Made by a program: the position numbers and the translations under genes. A stretch of DNA of 28,002 nucleotides from Sergeia podlipaevii (lineage: Eukaryota; Euglenozoa; Kinetoplastea; Trypanosomatida; Trypanosomatidae): positions 1 to 28,002 of the forward strand of contig JASANZ010001968.1 of assembly GCA_030849805.1 (NCBI GenBank), in the 5' to 3' direction. Every line of letters starts with the position of its first letter. Position 1 is the stretch's first letter. Of this stretch, positions 8,198-17,227 are shown one piece after another. Below the pieces are notes generated by a model. The model was given only the letters and a program-made list of their open reading frames with translations, made no database searches and had not been told where the DNA came from.

Positions 8198-9211
8198 TTA
8201 CTGGGCGGGAATGCCGGCGACACCACTCTGCTCAATGCCGCATTCGTCATTGCCGCGCTTAATACGGAAGTAGCCCAGGTCACCCCAGTCCTCGTTCCAG
8301 CTGTTAGCGATCTTCCAGTACTTCACACCGTCCTCCACGCCCCAGCCAACGATGCGAACGGCGTGGCCACCGAGACGGGAGCCAGTGGTGTAGCTGTAGA
8401 CACCGCTCTTGTAGGTGGGGAAATCCTCGTAGACGTCAAAGGCGACCTCAAAGGGGCCATGCGCCATGAGTTCGCGCTGGTATGCCTCCTCGCCGCTGAG
8501 GCTGTAGCTGCTGGCGCCTTTGTACTTAATCATATTCTTGCCGTTGTCCGTGCAAGTAGCATTGCAAGCAGGGGTGTCGTAGAGGGTGCTGGGGCAGGCC
8601 GGGTAGCGGCTACTGTCGGTGTGGTGGCCGCACGGAGGGAAGGGGTAGGGCTGGCACTCCTCAGAAGAAAGGCCGACCCAGGTCCACCAAGTCCAGGCAG
8701 CAGAGGGCCAGCCGCCGTTGCATCCCATGCCGCACATGAAGCAGCAGGACAGAAGGTTGCCAGTGGAGATGCGCAGCTCCGGTTGATTGTTGTTGATGCA
8801 GTAGCGATCAGACATGGCCTCAGCAGCTGCAATAGCCCAGCAGGAACCGCAGTTGGATTGATCGCGGATTTCGCTGATGGAAGAGCACGCGGGCCAGTTG
8901 GCGGCGGAGTCGAAGCTCTCGGGAATTTCGGTATCCATCTCCTCCTGCGAGAACACTCTGGGGGGCAGAGCACTGTTGTCAAGGCTGCGCACACCCATCA
9001 GTCGTCTCACCTCCTCAAGAGTGGAATAGCGGAGGATGCGGCCGTTCTCTGTGGTGGCCTTCCATTGCCCCTTGGCTTTCTCGTTGATCTCACGCACGCG
9101 CTTCTCGGAGAGCAGCGGTGCCTTATCGCCCTCAGCAACGTGCAGAGCACTGGAAACGCTGGCGAGTGCCAGCAGCGCTAGTAACAAAGTCGCGGCGGTT
9201 GTGGTGCGCAT
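8198..9211 (-). CDS. CPC: Cathepsin B-like cysteine peptidase (family C1A, CPC type)
   Basis: A 337-residue preproenzyme for lysosomal/endosomal proteolysis. Residues 1-22 are a signal peptide. The propeptide runs to about 95 and the mature domain begins near PESFDSAANW. The oxyanion Gln118 and nucleophile Cys124 lie in DQSNCGSCWA, the catalytic His283 in GGHAVRIVGWG and Asn303 in IANSWNEDWG. GCNGGWP (163-169) is typical of cathepsin B. The occluding loop is present and keeps the His-His pair (196-197) within CGHHTDSSRYPAC, so dipeptidyl carboxypeptidase activity is likely retained. At the position of human Glu245 (S2 pocket) the sequence has Ser329, so a preference for Arg at P2 is not expected. 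Length and order match the trypanosomatid CPC enzyme. It starts with ATG. Confidence 0.97.
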   Translation of the reverse strand: MRTTTAATLLLALLALASVSSALHVAEGDKAPLLSEKRVREINEKAKGQWKATTENGRILRYSTLEEVRRLMGVRSLDNSALPPRVFSQEEMDTEIPESFDSAANWPACSSISEIRDQSNCGSCWAIAAAEAMSDRYCINNNQPELRISTGNLLSCCFMCGMGCNGGWPSAAWTWWTWVGLSSEECQPYPFPPCGHHTDSSRYPACPSTLYDTPACNATCTDNGKNMIKYKGASSYSLSGEEAYQRELMAHGPFEVAFDVYEDFPTYKSGVYSYTTGSRLGGHAVRIVGWGVEDGVKYWKIANSWNEDWGDLGYFRIKRGNDECGIEQSGVAGIPAQ

Positions 9212-9292
9212 TGGTGTTGAAGTGGAAAAGGAAAAAAAGGAAAAAAAAATGCTAGTTTCTTCGATTGAATGTATTGATTTGCGGAAAGTATC

Positions 9293-9306
9293 CTAGGAAA
9301 AAAAAA
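9293..9306 (-). promoter_or_regulatory. Proximal trans-splice acceptor candidate for cathepsin B
   Basis: Minus strand: a T-rich run ends in CCTAG with the AG at 9294-9293, giving a leader of about 81 bases that itself contains T/C-rich blocks. Confidence 0.5.
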
Positions 9307-9485
9307 TAGTGCAAGTCACAAATGATATAGACTAGTGGCTCTTCCTATTTTATTAAATGAAAAGCAAAGATACGTATGTGGAAAAACAAAAGGAAAAAGG
9401 ATAAACAAAGAAACAAAGATGCGCAATACAAGTCTTGTTATCAGTACAACGTGCAACGAAAGCTTAATGATAAGCTAAAATTGAA

Positions 9486-9522
9486 CTGTAAGAGAGAGAG
9501 GAAGAGACAAAGAAAAAAAAAT
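9486..9522 (-). promoter_or_regulatory. Distal trans-splice acceptor candidate for cathepsin B
   Basis: Minus strand: one of the strongest tracts in the window, about 33 C/T-rich bases ending in CTTACAG with the AG at 9487-9486. Use of it would give a leader of about 274 bases. Confidence 0.55.
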
Positions 9523-9779
9523 GGTGTGTCTTCAGTGCTCAAAAGAGCGTACATGAAATTTCACTTTGGTGCTGCTTTTTATGCTTATATCGTGAGTTTC
9601 TTGTTTACCGCATTAAACGAAGTTTTTAGCAGAATCACTTACTTGATGCTACCTTGGTGCTGCAACAAAAGGCTAGAGGTAGGATTTCCAGGAGGGGTGG
9701 GCTTCCCAATAACAAAAAAAATAAGAAGGAAGAATACGTAGCTGTGATTTGATGTTTACGAGTGTGTGTAGCAAAACGT

Positions 9780-11117
9780 CTAAGGGCGGTTTGCGATAAT
9801 TGCCACCAGCACAATCGCAGCTGCCAGCAACATAAACAGCACGTTCAGTAGGGTGCTGTTTATGACCGGTGCAGCCGCAACCTCATCTCCAGGCAAGCCT
9901 TCCTCCCTAGACATCTGTGCAGTCATCTCCATAGCCTTTTGAGAAGCTGCTACTGCTGCCGTCTTCGCTTTGCTCTGTTTCTGCTTCTGCAGTCCTTCAG
10001 GAAGGGCAATGCCAGTCTTTAAATTGCTGCCGCCGCGGCTGCCTCGACCACGACCTCTGCCGCCACCGCGACCACCTCTGCCGCCTCTGCCACTCCCCCC
10101 TCTACCTCTACCTCCTCCTCCCCTGCCATGGCCGCGACCACGCCCACGACCACGACCAGAGTTGCTGTCCCATTCCTGCGGAGGACGCTTCGGCGTAAGA
10201 TCGGGAATGAGGGCATTCGGCCGCCCAGGTGGGTTCGGCCGTTCCGTGTAGTTGGGGCCTCTATTGTAGTGCAAGTAGTTGCACGTGGTGACAACGTGAG
10301 AGCGGTGGGCGCGGCACCAGATGCCACACTGCGTCTCTTCGGGCTCCTTCAGAAGGTTGGTAAAGGCAAGATTGTGGTGAATCTCAGCCTCGTAGTAGGC
10401 CGTGCGCAGTCCTGGGACACCAATAAACACAATATTAGGCAGCAAGTGCAGCTTGCCACACGCCTCGGCGTCGTGTCCGCCACCCACTTTGACGTCGCAA
10501 AACTTCATGTGAAGTGCTTTGGTGGGGTTGGAAAGGAGATTCTCCTTAGCAGGGTTGTTGACTAGCATGTTGAGCCGCACGTAGCGGTCCCCAATCAAAA
10601 CAGCTCTGTTGTTAAAATGGATAGCGTTGCACGAAAGTACATTGTGAGGGCGGTTAATGGCACAAGCGGTAAAGGTGGACTTGGGGCTGCCACACAGACG
10701 CCCTTCCGCAAAGGCAAAACCCTTGTTTCTCACGAGGGCAGTACGGGGGTATACGCGCCCTGACACAATGATCGTGGTACCCTTAGAAGCTTTTCCTGCT
10801 GCAGTGGATGCTTCAGGATCGAATTCAAACTGCTCGTCTTCTTCCTCGCCTTCTTCTTCATCCTCCTCTTCATCGTACTCTTCTTCCTCCTCCTCGACTT
10901 CCTCATCCACCTCAGCCTCTTCTTGGGCCACCTCCTCGTCCTCGTCCATCGCCTCACCAGTAGCTTCTGGTGTGTTACTAGGCAGCTGCTTCTTCACTTC
11001 GGTGGTCACACCAGTAGTGGTAGCAGCAGCTGCCTCTGAGTCCACAGAAAAAGACTTAGTAACGGCGGCCTCTTCCTCTTCTACGAGCGTGGACTGAACA
11101 TTATGTTGTCCTTCCAT
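9780..11117 (-). CDS. Tail-anchored RGG protein with three CHCH motifs
   Basis: A 445-residue protein that I do not recognise as a named family. Residues 54-104 are strongly acidic. Three similarly spaced Cys/His motifs follow: C152-x5-H158-x4-C163-x3-H167, C207-x7-H215-x4-C220-x3-H224 and C268-x5-H274-x4-C279-x3-H283. The first and third have the same spacing as the C-x5-H-x4-C-x3-H element next to plant RR-TZF zinc fingers, recalled from the literature. Residues 321-363 form an RGG/RG box typical of RNA-binding proteins and arginine methylation. A Lys/Gln-rich stretch leads to a hydrophobic helix at about 421-441 followed by only four residues, the layout of a tail anchor. I infer a metal-binding RNA-associated protein held on a membrane (ER or mitochondrial outer membrane) with the RGG box in the cytosol. 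It starts with ATG. Confidence 0.85.
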   Translation of the reverse strand: MEGQHNVQSTLVEEEEAAVTKSFSVDSEAAAATTTGVTTEVKKQLPSNTPEATGEAMDEDEEVAQEEAEVDEEVEEEEEEYDEEEDEEEGEEEDEQFEFDPEASTAAGKASKGTTIIVSGRVYPRTALVRNKGFAFAEGRLCGSPKSTFTACAINRPHNVLSCNAIHFNNRAVLIGDRYVRLNMLVNNPAKENLLSNPTKALHMKFCDVKVGGGHDAEACGKLHLLPNIVFIGVPGLRTAYYEAEIHHNLAFTNLLKEPEETQCGIWCRAHRSHVVTTCNYLHYNRGPNYTERPNPPGRPNALIPDLTPKRPPQEWDSNSGRGRGRGRGHGRGGGGRGRGGSGRGGRGGRGGGRGRGRGSRGGSNLKTGIALPEGLQKQKQSKAKTAAVAASQKAMEMTAQMSREEGLPGDEVAAAPVINSTLLNVLFMLLAAAIVLVAIIANRP

Positions 11118-11536
11118 TGTCTCTAATTCGTCTGAAGGAGTATGACTGCAAACGAAAATGTGAAGAGATCAATATTCAAAAAAAAAGAACTTTAGAAATT
11201 TTTTTAAAAAATGACAATGGGAGTGCCAAATGGAAGAAGAGGGTAGCAAATCGTTCTGAGCAAAAAAAAAAAAACATTTTCTTATTATGCTGTTCAGTTT
11301 TGAAAAAAGATGGCAATGCCATCCTTATGCGTCCGTCTTCATCAGTGGAAAAAAAAAAAAGATAACTTGTCCCTCGATATATCAGATTGATACCATGATG
11401 GTAATGCTCATTATTTTTCGTCCTTTAGAGTGAGAACAATATAGTTTATACTGATTTTAATGATAAAAAGGATCTACGAGCTCTAAAAAAAAAACCAATA
11501 TTTTTTTTTAATCTCTCTCTCTTTCTTGTGACGAGC
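11118..11536. other. Spacer upstream of the RGG protein gene
   Basis: The 419 bases contain the RGG gene's leader and acceptor near 11147, then A- and T-run-rich 3' UTR of the multipass protein. Nothing else was recognised. Confidence 0.65.
11146..11167 (-). promoter_or_regulatory. Probable trans-splice acceptor for the RGG protein
   Basis: Minus strand: CTCTTCACATTTTCGTTTGC runs into AG at 11147-11146, 28 bases upstream of the ATG. Confidence 0.6.
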
Positions 11537-12673
11537 CTACGCGACGAATCCATTGTATAGCAAAGCAGCAATCAGCCCACCAAGCGCCACTGAGTAATAC
11601 ATAGAGATCGCCGGCATGCTCGATAGTACCACAATGGCAGCCACGGAAGAAGCCATGGTGAGACCCCACACGGTAGGATGAGTGGGGAGTAGTACAAAAA
11701 ATCCAGCCATCGTAAACTCCACAACTGGCTTCGCCAAGAGAAAGAAGAAGTAAGTGAGGCACATAGAGAGAAGACTAAAGTAGAGCGCCACGCCGGAACT
11801 CCCCTTCAAAAAGCTAGCATCGAGTCCTGATGCCCACAATCCCTGAATGTCATCCCACAGTGCTACCCCAACCTCCTTCGCCACAGTTCCCCACAGTGAG
11901 ACCACATCATCCGGGTCACTCATTAGTCTCTGCATGCTTGATGCATTCGCCACGTTGGTCGGAGCTCCATCCACCGTGAAGAAGTAGGGGATGGTAAGAG
12001 ACACCGCCCGCCACCACAGCACACCCCACACACACACCAGCATCGGGATCGTGATGAGTGGGAAAGGAAGGTGCCATGCCCGGCGCCAAAACCCTCGACG
12101 GGATTCAGAGAGCGCGTAGCCCGCCATAAGAAACCCTTGCATGGGCATTACACGAACAAGCAAAACCTTGAGTAGACCGTGCACATCACGAAAAAGAGGA
12201 AGAACGGTTGGGTTCGTATTCAGAAATGGGGGACTATCATAGTATTCACCGCCAAATGACGCTACAGCCACGTTTACAGCAGTAAGAAGAACAAACATGG
12301 CAAGACTTTGCAACCGCGTAGGGTCCTCAAAGAAACCGGAAAAGGGGGCCGTCACTGACCATGGTACAAGAAGTGTGAGCATGAACAGAGAAGCAATCCA
12401 CATGCCAGGTACATTTCCGATAGTGCTCCGTGCATCTTTGGAGGTGAATGGGGTGATGTAGTCCTCGTGAAAGGAGATAACATGGTAGTAAAACACTGTC
12501 ACTAGTCCAATAGGAACGAGAAACCACGTAAGAAAAAGACGCTCTTTGTACTCTATATGGCGTACATAGGAGTTGAATGTCTCACTGTTCGCAAGTTCCT
12601 CCAGACATCGTTCAGTGTACTGTGAGGCTTCTGGACCATGGAAATCTCGAGGATCAATCTTCTGGCAAGACAT
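11537..12673 (-). CDS. Multipass membrane protein, unknown function
   Basis: A 378-residue protein that I do not recognise. A polar N-terminal segment of about 45 residues is followed by roughly eight hydrophobic helices, estimated by eye at 46-65, 91-110, 122-140, 165-185, 201-222, 283-305, 308-343 (possibly two) and 345-372. A polar loop at about 230-280 contains a possible NAS glycosylation site and Asp-rich sequence. There is no ABC, MFS or P-type signature and no obvious catalytic motif. The third and fourth helices flank a GGEYYDSPPF loop. It starts with ATG, with a pyrimidine tract and AG about 55 bases upstream. It is probably a conserved trypanosomatid membrane protein; a transporter or an integral enzyme is possible. 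Confidence 0.8.
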   Translation of the reverse strand: MSCQKIDPRDFHGPEASQYTERCLEELANSETFNSYVRHIEYKERLFLTWFLVPIGLVTVFYYHVISFHEDYITPFTSKDARSTIGNVPGMWIASLFMLTLLVPWSVTAPFSGFFEDPTRLQSLAMFVLLTAVNVAVASFGGEYYDSPPFLNTNPTVLPLFRDVHGLLKVLLVRVMPMQGFLMAGYALSESRRGFWRRAWHLPFPLITIPMLVCVWGVLWWRAVSLTIPYFFTVDGAPTNVANASSMQRLMSDPDDVVSLWGTVAKEVGVALWDDIQGLWASGLDASFLKGSSGVALYFSLLSMCLTYFFFLLAKPVVEFTMAGFFVLLPTHPTVWGLTMASSVAAIVVLSSMPAISMYYSVALGGLIAALLYNGFVA

Positions 12674-12727
12674 ATTAAGATGAAATTGTATTTATAATAA
12701 TGTTGAAGACGCAATTTTTAATACCAA

Positions 12728-12748
12728 CTACAAAGAAAAAAAGATAAA
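12728..12748 (-). promoter_or_regulatory. Probable trans-splice acceptor for the multipass protein
   Basis: Minus strand: a T-rich tract ends in TTTCTTTGTAG with the AG at 12729-12728, 54 bases upstream of the ATG. Confidence 0.65.
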
Positions 12749-13307
12749 GCGCAGAAAGAGCCGTGTACAACAACCATTGGAAGTCTCAATTCTTAATGCC
12801 GTCAAGCACGGATTCAAAGCTAAGGAAATGCAATAGGGAAGATGTGCATTGTCAACTGCACATAGCATCCCCTTATTGAAGGAAAACGAAATACCTTCAC
12901 AGCGTACATCTGCACAAAACCATTTTGGTAAGAGAAGACCTAACTTCCGTAAACAAATTTCTTTTTTATTGTATTTTGTGCTGGATTTCTGCCTCGTATG
13001 TGTGTGTATGATATTGTTTTTCCTTGCTTCCTTAGACAATATAGATATTTCTGGATATTCTCTATTTTTTTTTCACTCTTTCTTGACGTGTCTGATAGAT
13101 GCATTACAGTCAGCGTCTCCAAATAATAAGTACAAACGTGTGTATTCACACTTGCCAAGATTTTTTGTTTTTTTTTCGCTTTTTGCTCGCTACCACATGC
13201 GACAACGATTACTCTATTGACTCCTTTTTTCAGCGAATGCTTGTGGCGTATCCAAATGCTCAATGAAATGTATATGAAGCCCATGCATCGCTACAGAGGA
13301 GACGATA

Positions 13308-13484
13308 TCATCTTCTGCCAACTACACACCCACGATAGAAACACTCACAAAAAAAAAGGTCAGAAAAAAAACGCAAAAAAACCTTCCTCACGCACACACA
13401 TTCACTGCACCAGGGTCCAGCCACTGCAATGCGAAGAAGCGGTGTAAAGTCGTACACGCTAAACACAGTATCTATGAATCCCAT
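13308..13484 (-). CDS. Possible small protein of 58 residues
   Basis: An ATG at 13484 opens 58 codons beginning MGFIDTVFSVYDFTPLLR, inside a longer frame without stops. The first half has a higher GC content than its surroundings and reads like protein. The second half is Phe/Cys-rich and is read from T runs, so it may be chance. A loose pyrimidine block lies at about 13550-13590 with AGs downstream. Open frames of this length are expected by chance in AT-rich spacers, hence the low confidence. Confidence 0.2.
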   Translation of the reverse strand: MGFIDTVFSVYDFTPLLRIAVAGPWCSECVCVRKVFLRFFSDLFFCECFYRGCVVGRR

Positions 13485-13923
13485 TACAAGGAAATAGTTG
13501 AATCGAGCGTCCTTTACTGTTTTTTTTTCCTCTTTTTTTTGTTTCGAAGAACACAGATGTAAGAAACGAGTAAAAAGGTGGAGCTTCATGATCGATGTAC
13601 ATATATATATATGTATACGTCTCACATTGTAGATAACTTCAGACAAATAGCAAAATCATGATGTGCGCATCCGTTCTACAAAGTGCTCGTCGTACACAGC
13701 ATTCTCTATTGCACGTGGCGCTGGTACATGTACACTCATCCTTGTCCCCACTCCTCTACGTCACGCTATCCACACGCACACGCGCACGCGCAAAAAAAGA
13801 GAGAGGAGAAAAACAAAAAAAAATAGATCTGACACTTCTCTAGGGAGAGGCTGAGAGTAGCAGATGCCACCCAGACTCTCTCCGCGTCTGATTGTGCGTA
13901 GCGCTTCACAAACGCAACAGGTT

Positions 13924-14796
13924 CTAGTCGCTCTCAGAATCGGAGGAGGAGCTATCCGAAGAGGGAGCGGCGTTAGCGGCAGAAGTGGCGGTCGTCTTGA
14001 TACCCTTAGCGGCGCACTCACGGATGTAGCGCTCCTTGTCTTTGGCTGCCAGAGTCTCAAACGGTTTCTTGGCCTCATCATTGAGGGTCTTCCACTCGGC
14101 TCCAGCGTTCTTCATCTGCTCAGTCACGCTGACACCAGTGTGCTTGGTGCGGTATTCACTTGTGAAGTACATGAATGCTGACATGGGACGCTTGGGGGCG
14201 TTGGGGTCCTTCGCCTTCTTGCCCTTCTTGTCCTTCTTGCCACCGCGCTTGACGACCTTGCCACCACGAGCCAAGTATGCCTTCATCTCGTTTTCAAAGC
14301 GTGTCTTGTCAGCGGCAGCCATTTCGCTATAGCGGTCCTTGGTTCCCTGAGAGCACTTGGCCCACGCTTCGCCAAGAAGCTTGAGGATCTCAGTAACCTT
14401 GGCATCGGGTTTCTCAGCCTTGATCTTCTCACGGTTGTCGTTGCCAAAAAGGATGTAGGCAGAGAGGGCAGCCTTGGGGTAGTCATCAGGCTTCTTCTCC
14501 TTCTTCTCCCTCTTGGGCTCCTTCTCCTCAGCGCGAGCGCGCTTCTTTCCTTTTCCACCAACAGCCTCGGCCTCCTTCGCCTTGGCCAGCTCCCTGCTGA
14601 ACTCAGGAGTCCTCAGGAGGTTCTTGAGGGTTTCGGTCAGCGCCGCATCGTGGCTGCTGAATTCAATATTGTACTTGGCCTCCAGACGCTTGCGGAGCAC
14701 CTTCTTGGTGAGAATGGTAACACCAACATCGCGAATGAGGGCAGCCACGGATTCCTCAAAATCAGCGGGGATAGGGCCAGAAGGGAGATTTTCCAT
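13924..14796 (-). CDS. TDP1: TDP1-like chromatin protein with two HMG boxes
   Basis: A 290-residue nuclear DNA-binding protein. Residues about 9-63 match a DEK-C-like domain (helical, with LTKKVLRKRLEAKYNIEF). A Lys/Arg/Glu-rich linker at 70-103 probably includes the nuclear localisation signal. HMG box A spans about 104-175 (YPKAALSAYILFGNDNREK...), then a basic GKKDKKGKKAK linker. HMG box B spans about 197-264 (DPNAPKRPMSAFMYFTSEYR...). The last 22 residues are Ser/Asp/Glu-rich. This order is that of trypanosomatid TDP1, an abundant architectural protein linked in T. brucei to open, highly transcribed chromatin. The open frame continues three codons upstream only to a TTG, so the ATG at 14796 is used. 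Confidence 0.95.
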   Translation of the reverse strand: MENLPSGPIPADFEESVAALIRDVGVTILTKKVLRKRLEAKYNIEFSSHDAALTETLKNLLRTPEFSRELAKAKEAEAVGGKGKKRARAEEKEPKREKKEKKPDDYPKAALSAYILFGNDNREKIKAEKPDAKVTEILKLLGEAWAKCSQGTKDRYSEMAAADKTRFENEMKAYLARGGKVVKRGGKKDKKGKKAKDPNAPKRPMSAFMYFTSEYRTKHTGVSVTEQMKNAGAEWKTLNDEAKKPFETLAAKDKERYIRECAAKGIKTTATSAANAAPSSDSSSSDSESD

Positions 14797-15244
14797 TGTA
14801 GGCAAGACTCTCTTGTGGGATGAAAGTATTTTATTTTGTTTGGAGAGAATTCTGCAAAATAAAATTAAGATTAAGTGGATTCATGAGTAGATGGGATGTA
14901 AGAATGAATAGAAAGAACAGTCAACGCGAATGGGGTTTTGCAAGTACGATGACACACTTCTAAAAGTGCAAAGCATGTCCAAAGACGAGCAAGGAACTAA
15001 AGAGGGGGATCGAGAAAAACCATGAACACTTCCACTGCATGTGGAAAGATATATATTTATATTCTTTTCATTTAAAGGGAGGTGAGTAAAAGGGATTAAT
15101 ATATACTATGTTCGCTAGGTCTATCTAAAAGCGAACGTCAAGAAAAAAAAGAATCTAAATCTAGCATAAATATAAAAGATGACGTCTGCCAGCACTCACA
15201 TTCGTGCACTTGCCTAGCGAAAAAAAAAAAAAGCAGCAGACTCA
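14797..15244. other. Spacer upstream of TDP1
   Basis: The 448 bases contain the TDP1 leader and acceptor near 14853. Farther up is AT-rich 3' UTR with a 7-base inverted repeat (GTTCGCT at 15110-15116, AGCGAAC at 15130-15136, 13-base loop). No gene was recognised. Confidence 0.65.
14852..14876 (-). promoter_or_regulatory. Probable trans-splice acceptor for TDP1
   Basis: Minus strand: a T-rich tract ends in TTTTATTTTGCAG with the AG at 14853-14852, 55 bases upstream of the ATG. Confidence 0.65.
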
Positions 15245-17227
15245 CTATTTTATTCCTCCTTGATTTGTCATTGGTTTGGGGGGTACCCAAAACGATGAAA
15301 CTTGCATCGTCAAATGATCACAGCAGAAATTAGCAGTAGGAGTAGCGTGCGTGGGCACACTGCTGTGGCGAGGAGAGCACAAGGTGTTCACTGTATGGTC
15401 CCGCATTGGGGCAGACTCGCCCCTAGCTTGCTGCTTGCGTTGCTGAAGCCTCTTACTACGTGATCCGCGTCTTAGACTTTCATAGGTCTTACACGGGGCC
15501 AGCTTCTCAGTAAGGCCGACTAGCAACTGCTCTCTTGGCATCATCTGCCCATTTACGGGATTGATGAAAAGAGCTCGCGCGCCAGCATCGAAAGGTAACA
15601 CAGACGCTGCTCGATTTTCTTTCTCTGTTTGTTCACCAGGGGCGTTTTCATCCCGTGTGTTCTTCTCTTGAGTGTGCTCTATGAGCGGAGGAGGCCGTAT
15701 TGGGGTTGAAATGGAGTCTTCGCGGCTGCTAAGAAGCGGGCTCGAGCTGTGATGTGCACACCCAGCAGTAGGGAACTCAGCAAACGCACACACCGGCACA
15801 AGTGCAGACGACCGCGTAGACGCTTCCGATGGCGTGCGTGGTGAAGGGCTTTTGGATTTTCCAACTGAGCCGTTTCGAAGGTGCTCCACACAGTCATTCA
15901 AGGCAGTTGCAACGATGTTCTTGCGCATGTGCGGAAATGCTTGATGGAAAAAGCGCTGGTGACACCATATATGCTGAGCCACCGCCATGGTAGCGTAGGA
16001 CTGGCCTTCCTTTCCCAAAGCTGCAACAATATTATTCTCCATTGTTGAACTCGCCTCGCGAGAGGAAGAGTGGCGTGTGTGTGTAACACAAAACGGTGCA
16101 CTGCTCAACAGCAAGTCACCCATAGGAGAGGCAAGCTCATGTACCTCAACGACTGTCCGGCCCGCAGCGCCATTAATCCCCTCCACATCGAGCTGTGTGG
16201 ACATAAGAGCATACGAAAAAACAGATTCCACATGCATAAGCTCTTCTCTAAAAGCGCACGAGGCGGCATCCTTAGCCGCATCTATCGCTGTGACACCCTC
16301 CTGAAAAATTCTCAGAAGACCCTTGGCAAACGCCCACTGCAGCTCCTCTGGCGCAGAGCCACTGCTACTAATAGCCGCCGCTGTGATTCGTGACTGGGGG
16401 TTGATCGTGTTTTCAATCAAAGTAATCTGTTGGCACAGATGTTGCTGCAACTGTAAAGTAAGGTGTGCGTGATGGTCAACAATGGGAAAGACAGTGCCAG
16501 TCGATGATATCTCATCATGCGACCGTAACGGTGTCCGTGATGCTGTGCTGTAGCTCTTAGGGGGGCTTTCGCAACGGGCCGTAGTGCCTTTGCAGTTATC
16601 GCTCTGTGAAGGAAAGGGTGGCGCTGGTGCGTTAACACGTCGCCCGTTGCGCAAGGGCTTCGGCTCTTGAAGAATGATTGTATGCTCAGATGACAATGAG
16701 GGATTTATCGTTTCTGCAGAAGTATTACAACAGGATACTTCTGAAAGCATAGACGTAACACTCGCAGGTATTCCCGGTGATGACAAGCCGAGCACCTGTT
16801 GCGCTTGGTACCGATGCACCTGCTGCCCTAGTAGCTGCCTGAGGCGCAGGAGGTACTGAGCAGAGTCAGTCGCAAAGTCCGATAATGAAGTGTTTTGCTG
16901 GTGCGGAACTCCCTGTGGGCGAGCTGCTTTGAGAATGTGTCGCAGTGCGAACACTGCACGAGGCAGTTGAGCGAGCGTTGGTGAAATCTTTTGAGCGTCG
17001 CTTTCAAGCAACAGCGACACTGGGGAAGGTGCCGTATTAACAGAAGCGTCACAACCACTTTCACTAGTGTTTTCCTGTATGAGAAACTGTAGCAGCAAAA
17101 ACGCAAAGTCATCAAACACATCTAAACGTGGAATGGGGTCCTCCATTGAAATAAACGGTGCCGTCGCGCGCGCCATATCGATTGTGACAGTGGCGGCGGT
17201 TGAAGAATCACTGGGAAGTCCGCTCAT
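15245..17227 (-). CDS. Conserved-hypothetical-type protein, 660 residues
   Basis: I do not recognise this protein. From the MSGLPS start it has a predicted helical N-terminal part (about 25-150) with DDFAFLLLQFLIQE and SAQYLLRLRQLLGQQVHRYQ, then a disordered Ser/Pro-rich stretch. A second helical region includes HLTLQLQQHLCQQITLIENT and FAKGLLRIFQEGVTAIDAAK. The C-terminal third is disordered and ends in a conserved-looking FINPVNGQMMPREQLLVGL block followed by basic SLRRGSRSKRLQQRKQQ. There is no membrane segment in this reading. The frame runs 61 codons further upstream, but that part is Phe/Cys-rich, is read from pyrimidine tracts and contains the likely acceptor near 17287, so the ATG at 17227 is chosen. 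A structural or assembly role is only a guess. Confidence 0.75.
   Translation of the reverse strand: MSGLPSDSSTAATVTIDMARATAPFISMEDPIPRLDVFDDFAFLLLQFLIQENTSESGCDASVNTAPSPVSLLLESDAQKISPTLAQLPRAVFALRHILKAARPQGVPHQQNTSLSDFATDSAQYLLRLRQLLGQQVHRYQAQQVLGLSSPGIPASVTSMLSEVSCCNTSAETINPSLSSEHTIILQEPKPLRNGRRVNAPAPPFPSQSDNCKGTTARCESPPKSYSTASRTPLRSHDEISSTGTVFPIVDHHAHLTLQLQQHLCQQITLIENTINPQSRITAAAISSSGSAPEELQWAFAKGLLRIFQEGVTAIDAAKDAASCAFREELMHVESVFSYALMSTQLDVEGINGAAGRTVVEVHELASPMGDLLLSSAPFCVTHTRHSSSREASSTMENNIVAALGKEGQSYATMAVAQHIWCHQRFFHQAFPHMRKNIVATALNDCVEHLRNGSVGKSKSPSPRTPSEASTRSSALVPVCAFAEFPTAGCAHHSSSPLLSSREDSISTPIRPPPLIEHTQEKNTRDENAPGEQTEKENRAASVLPFDAGARALFINPVNGQMMPREQLLVGLTEKLAPCKTYESLRRGSRSKRLQQRKQQARGESAPMRDHTVNTLCSPRHSSVPTHATPTANFCCDHLTMQVSSFWVPPKPMTNQGGIK

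Larger units (their letters stand above)
9212..9779. other. Spacer between cathepsin B and RGG protein gene
   Basis: The 568 bases include two candidate acceptors for cathepsin B, at about 9294 and 9487, and a T-rich leader (minus strand) next to the ATG. A plus-strand frame of 121 codons (9376-9741) is Lys/Arg-rich because it runs antisense through these tracts; it is not called. Confidence 0.65.
12674..13923. other. Long spacer downstream of TDP1
   Basis: The 1250 bases hold the acceptor of the multipass protein (12728-12748) and AT-rich sequence with homopolymers. A possible small minus-strand frame of 58 codons (13308-13484) is listed separately. Plus-strand C/T-rich blocks around 12960-13085 keep frames open on that strand but encode only Phe/Leu/Cys-rich low-complexity sequence. 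A near-palindromic TA-rich stretch lies at about 13600-13617. Confidence 0.6.

Noticed and set aside
9376..9741. Plus-strand frame of 121 codons with an ATG
   Set aside because: It is antisense to the strong cathepsin B splice tracts, which makes its first half Lys/Arg-rich low complexity. It opposes the gene cluster and has no acceptor upstream.
12849..13220. Plus-strand frame of 123 codons
   Set aside because: It starts with TTG and stays open mainly because C/T-rich sequence lacks stop codons. The protein is Phe/Leu/Cys-rich low complexity.
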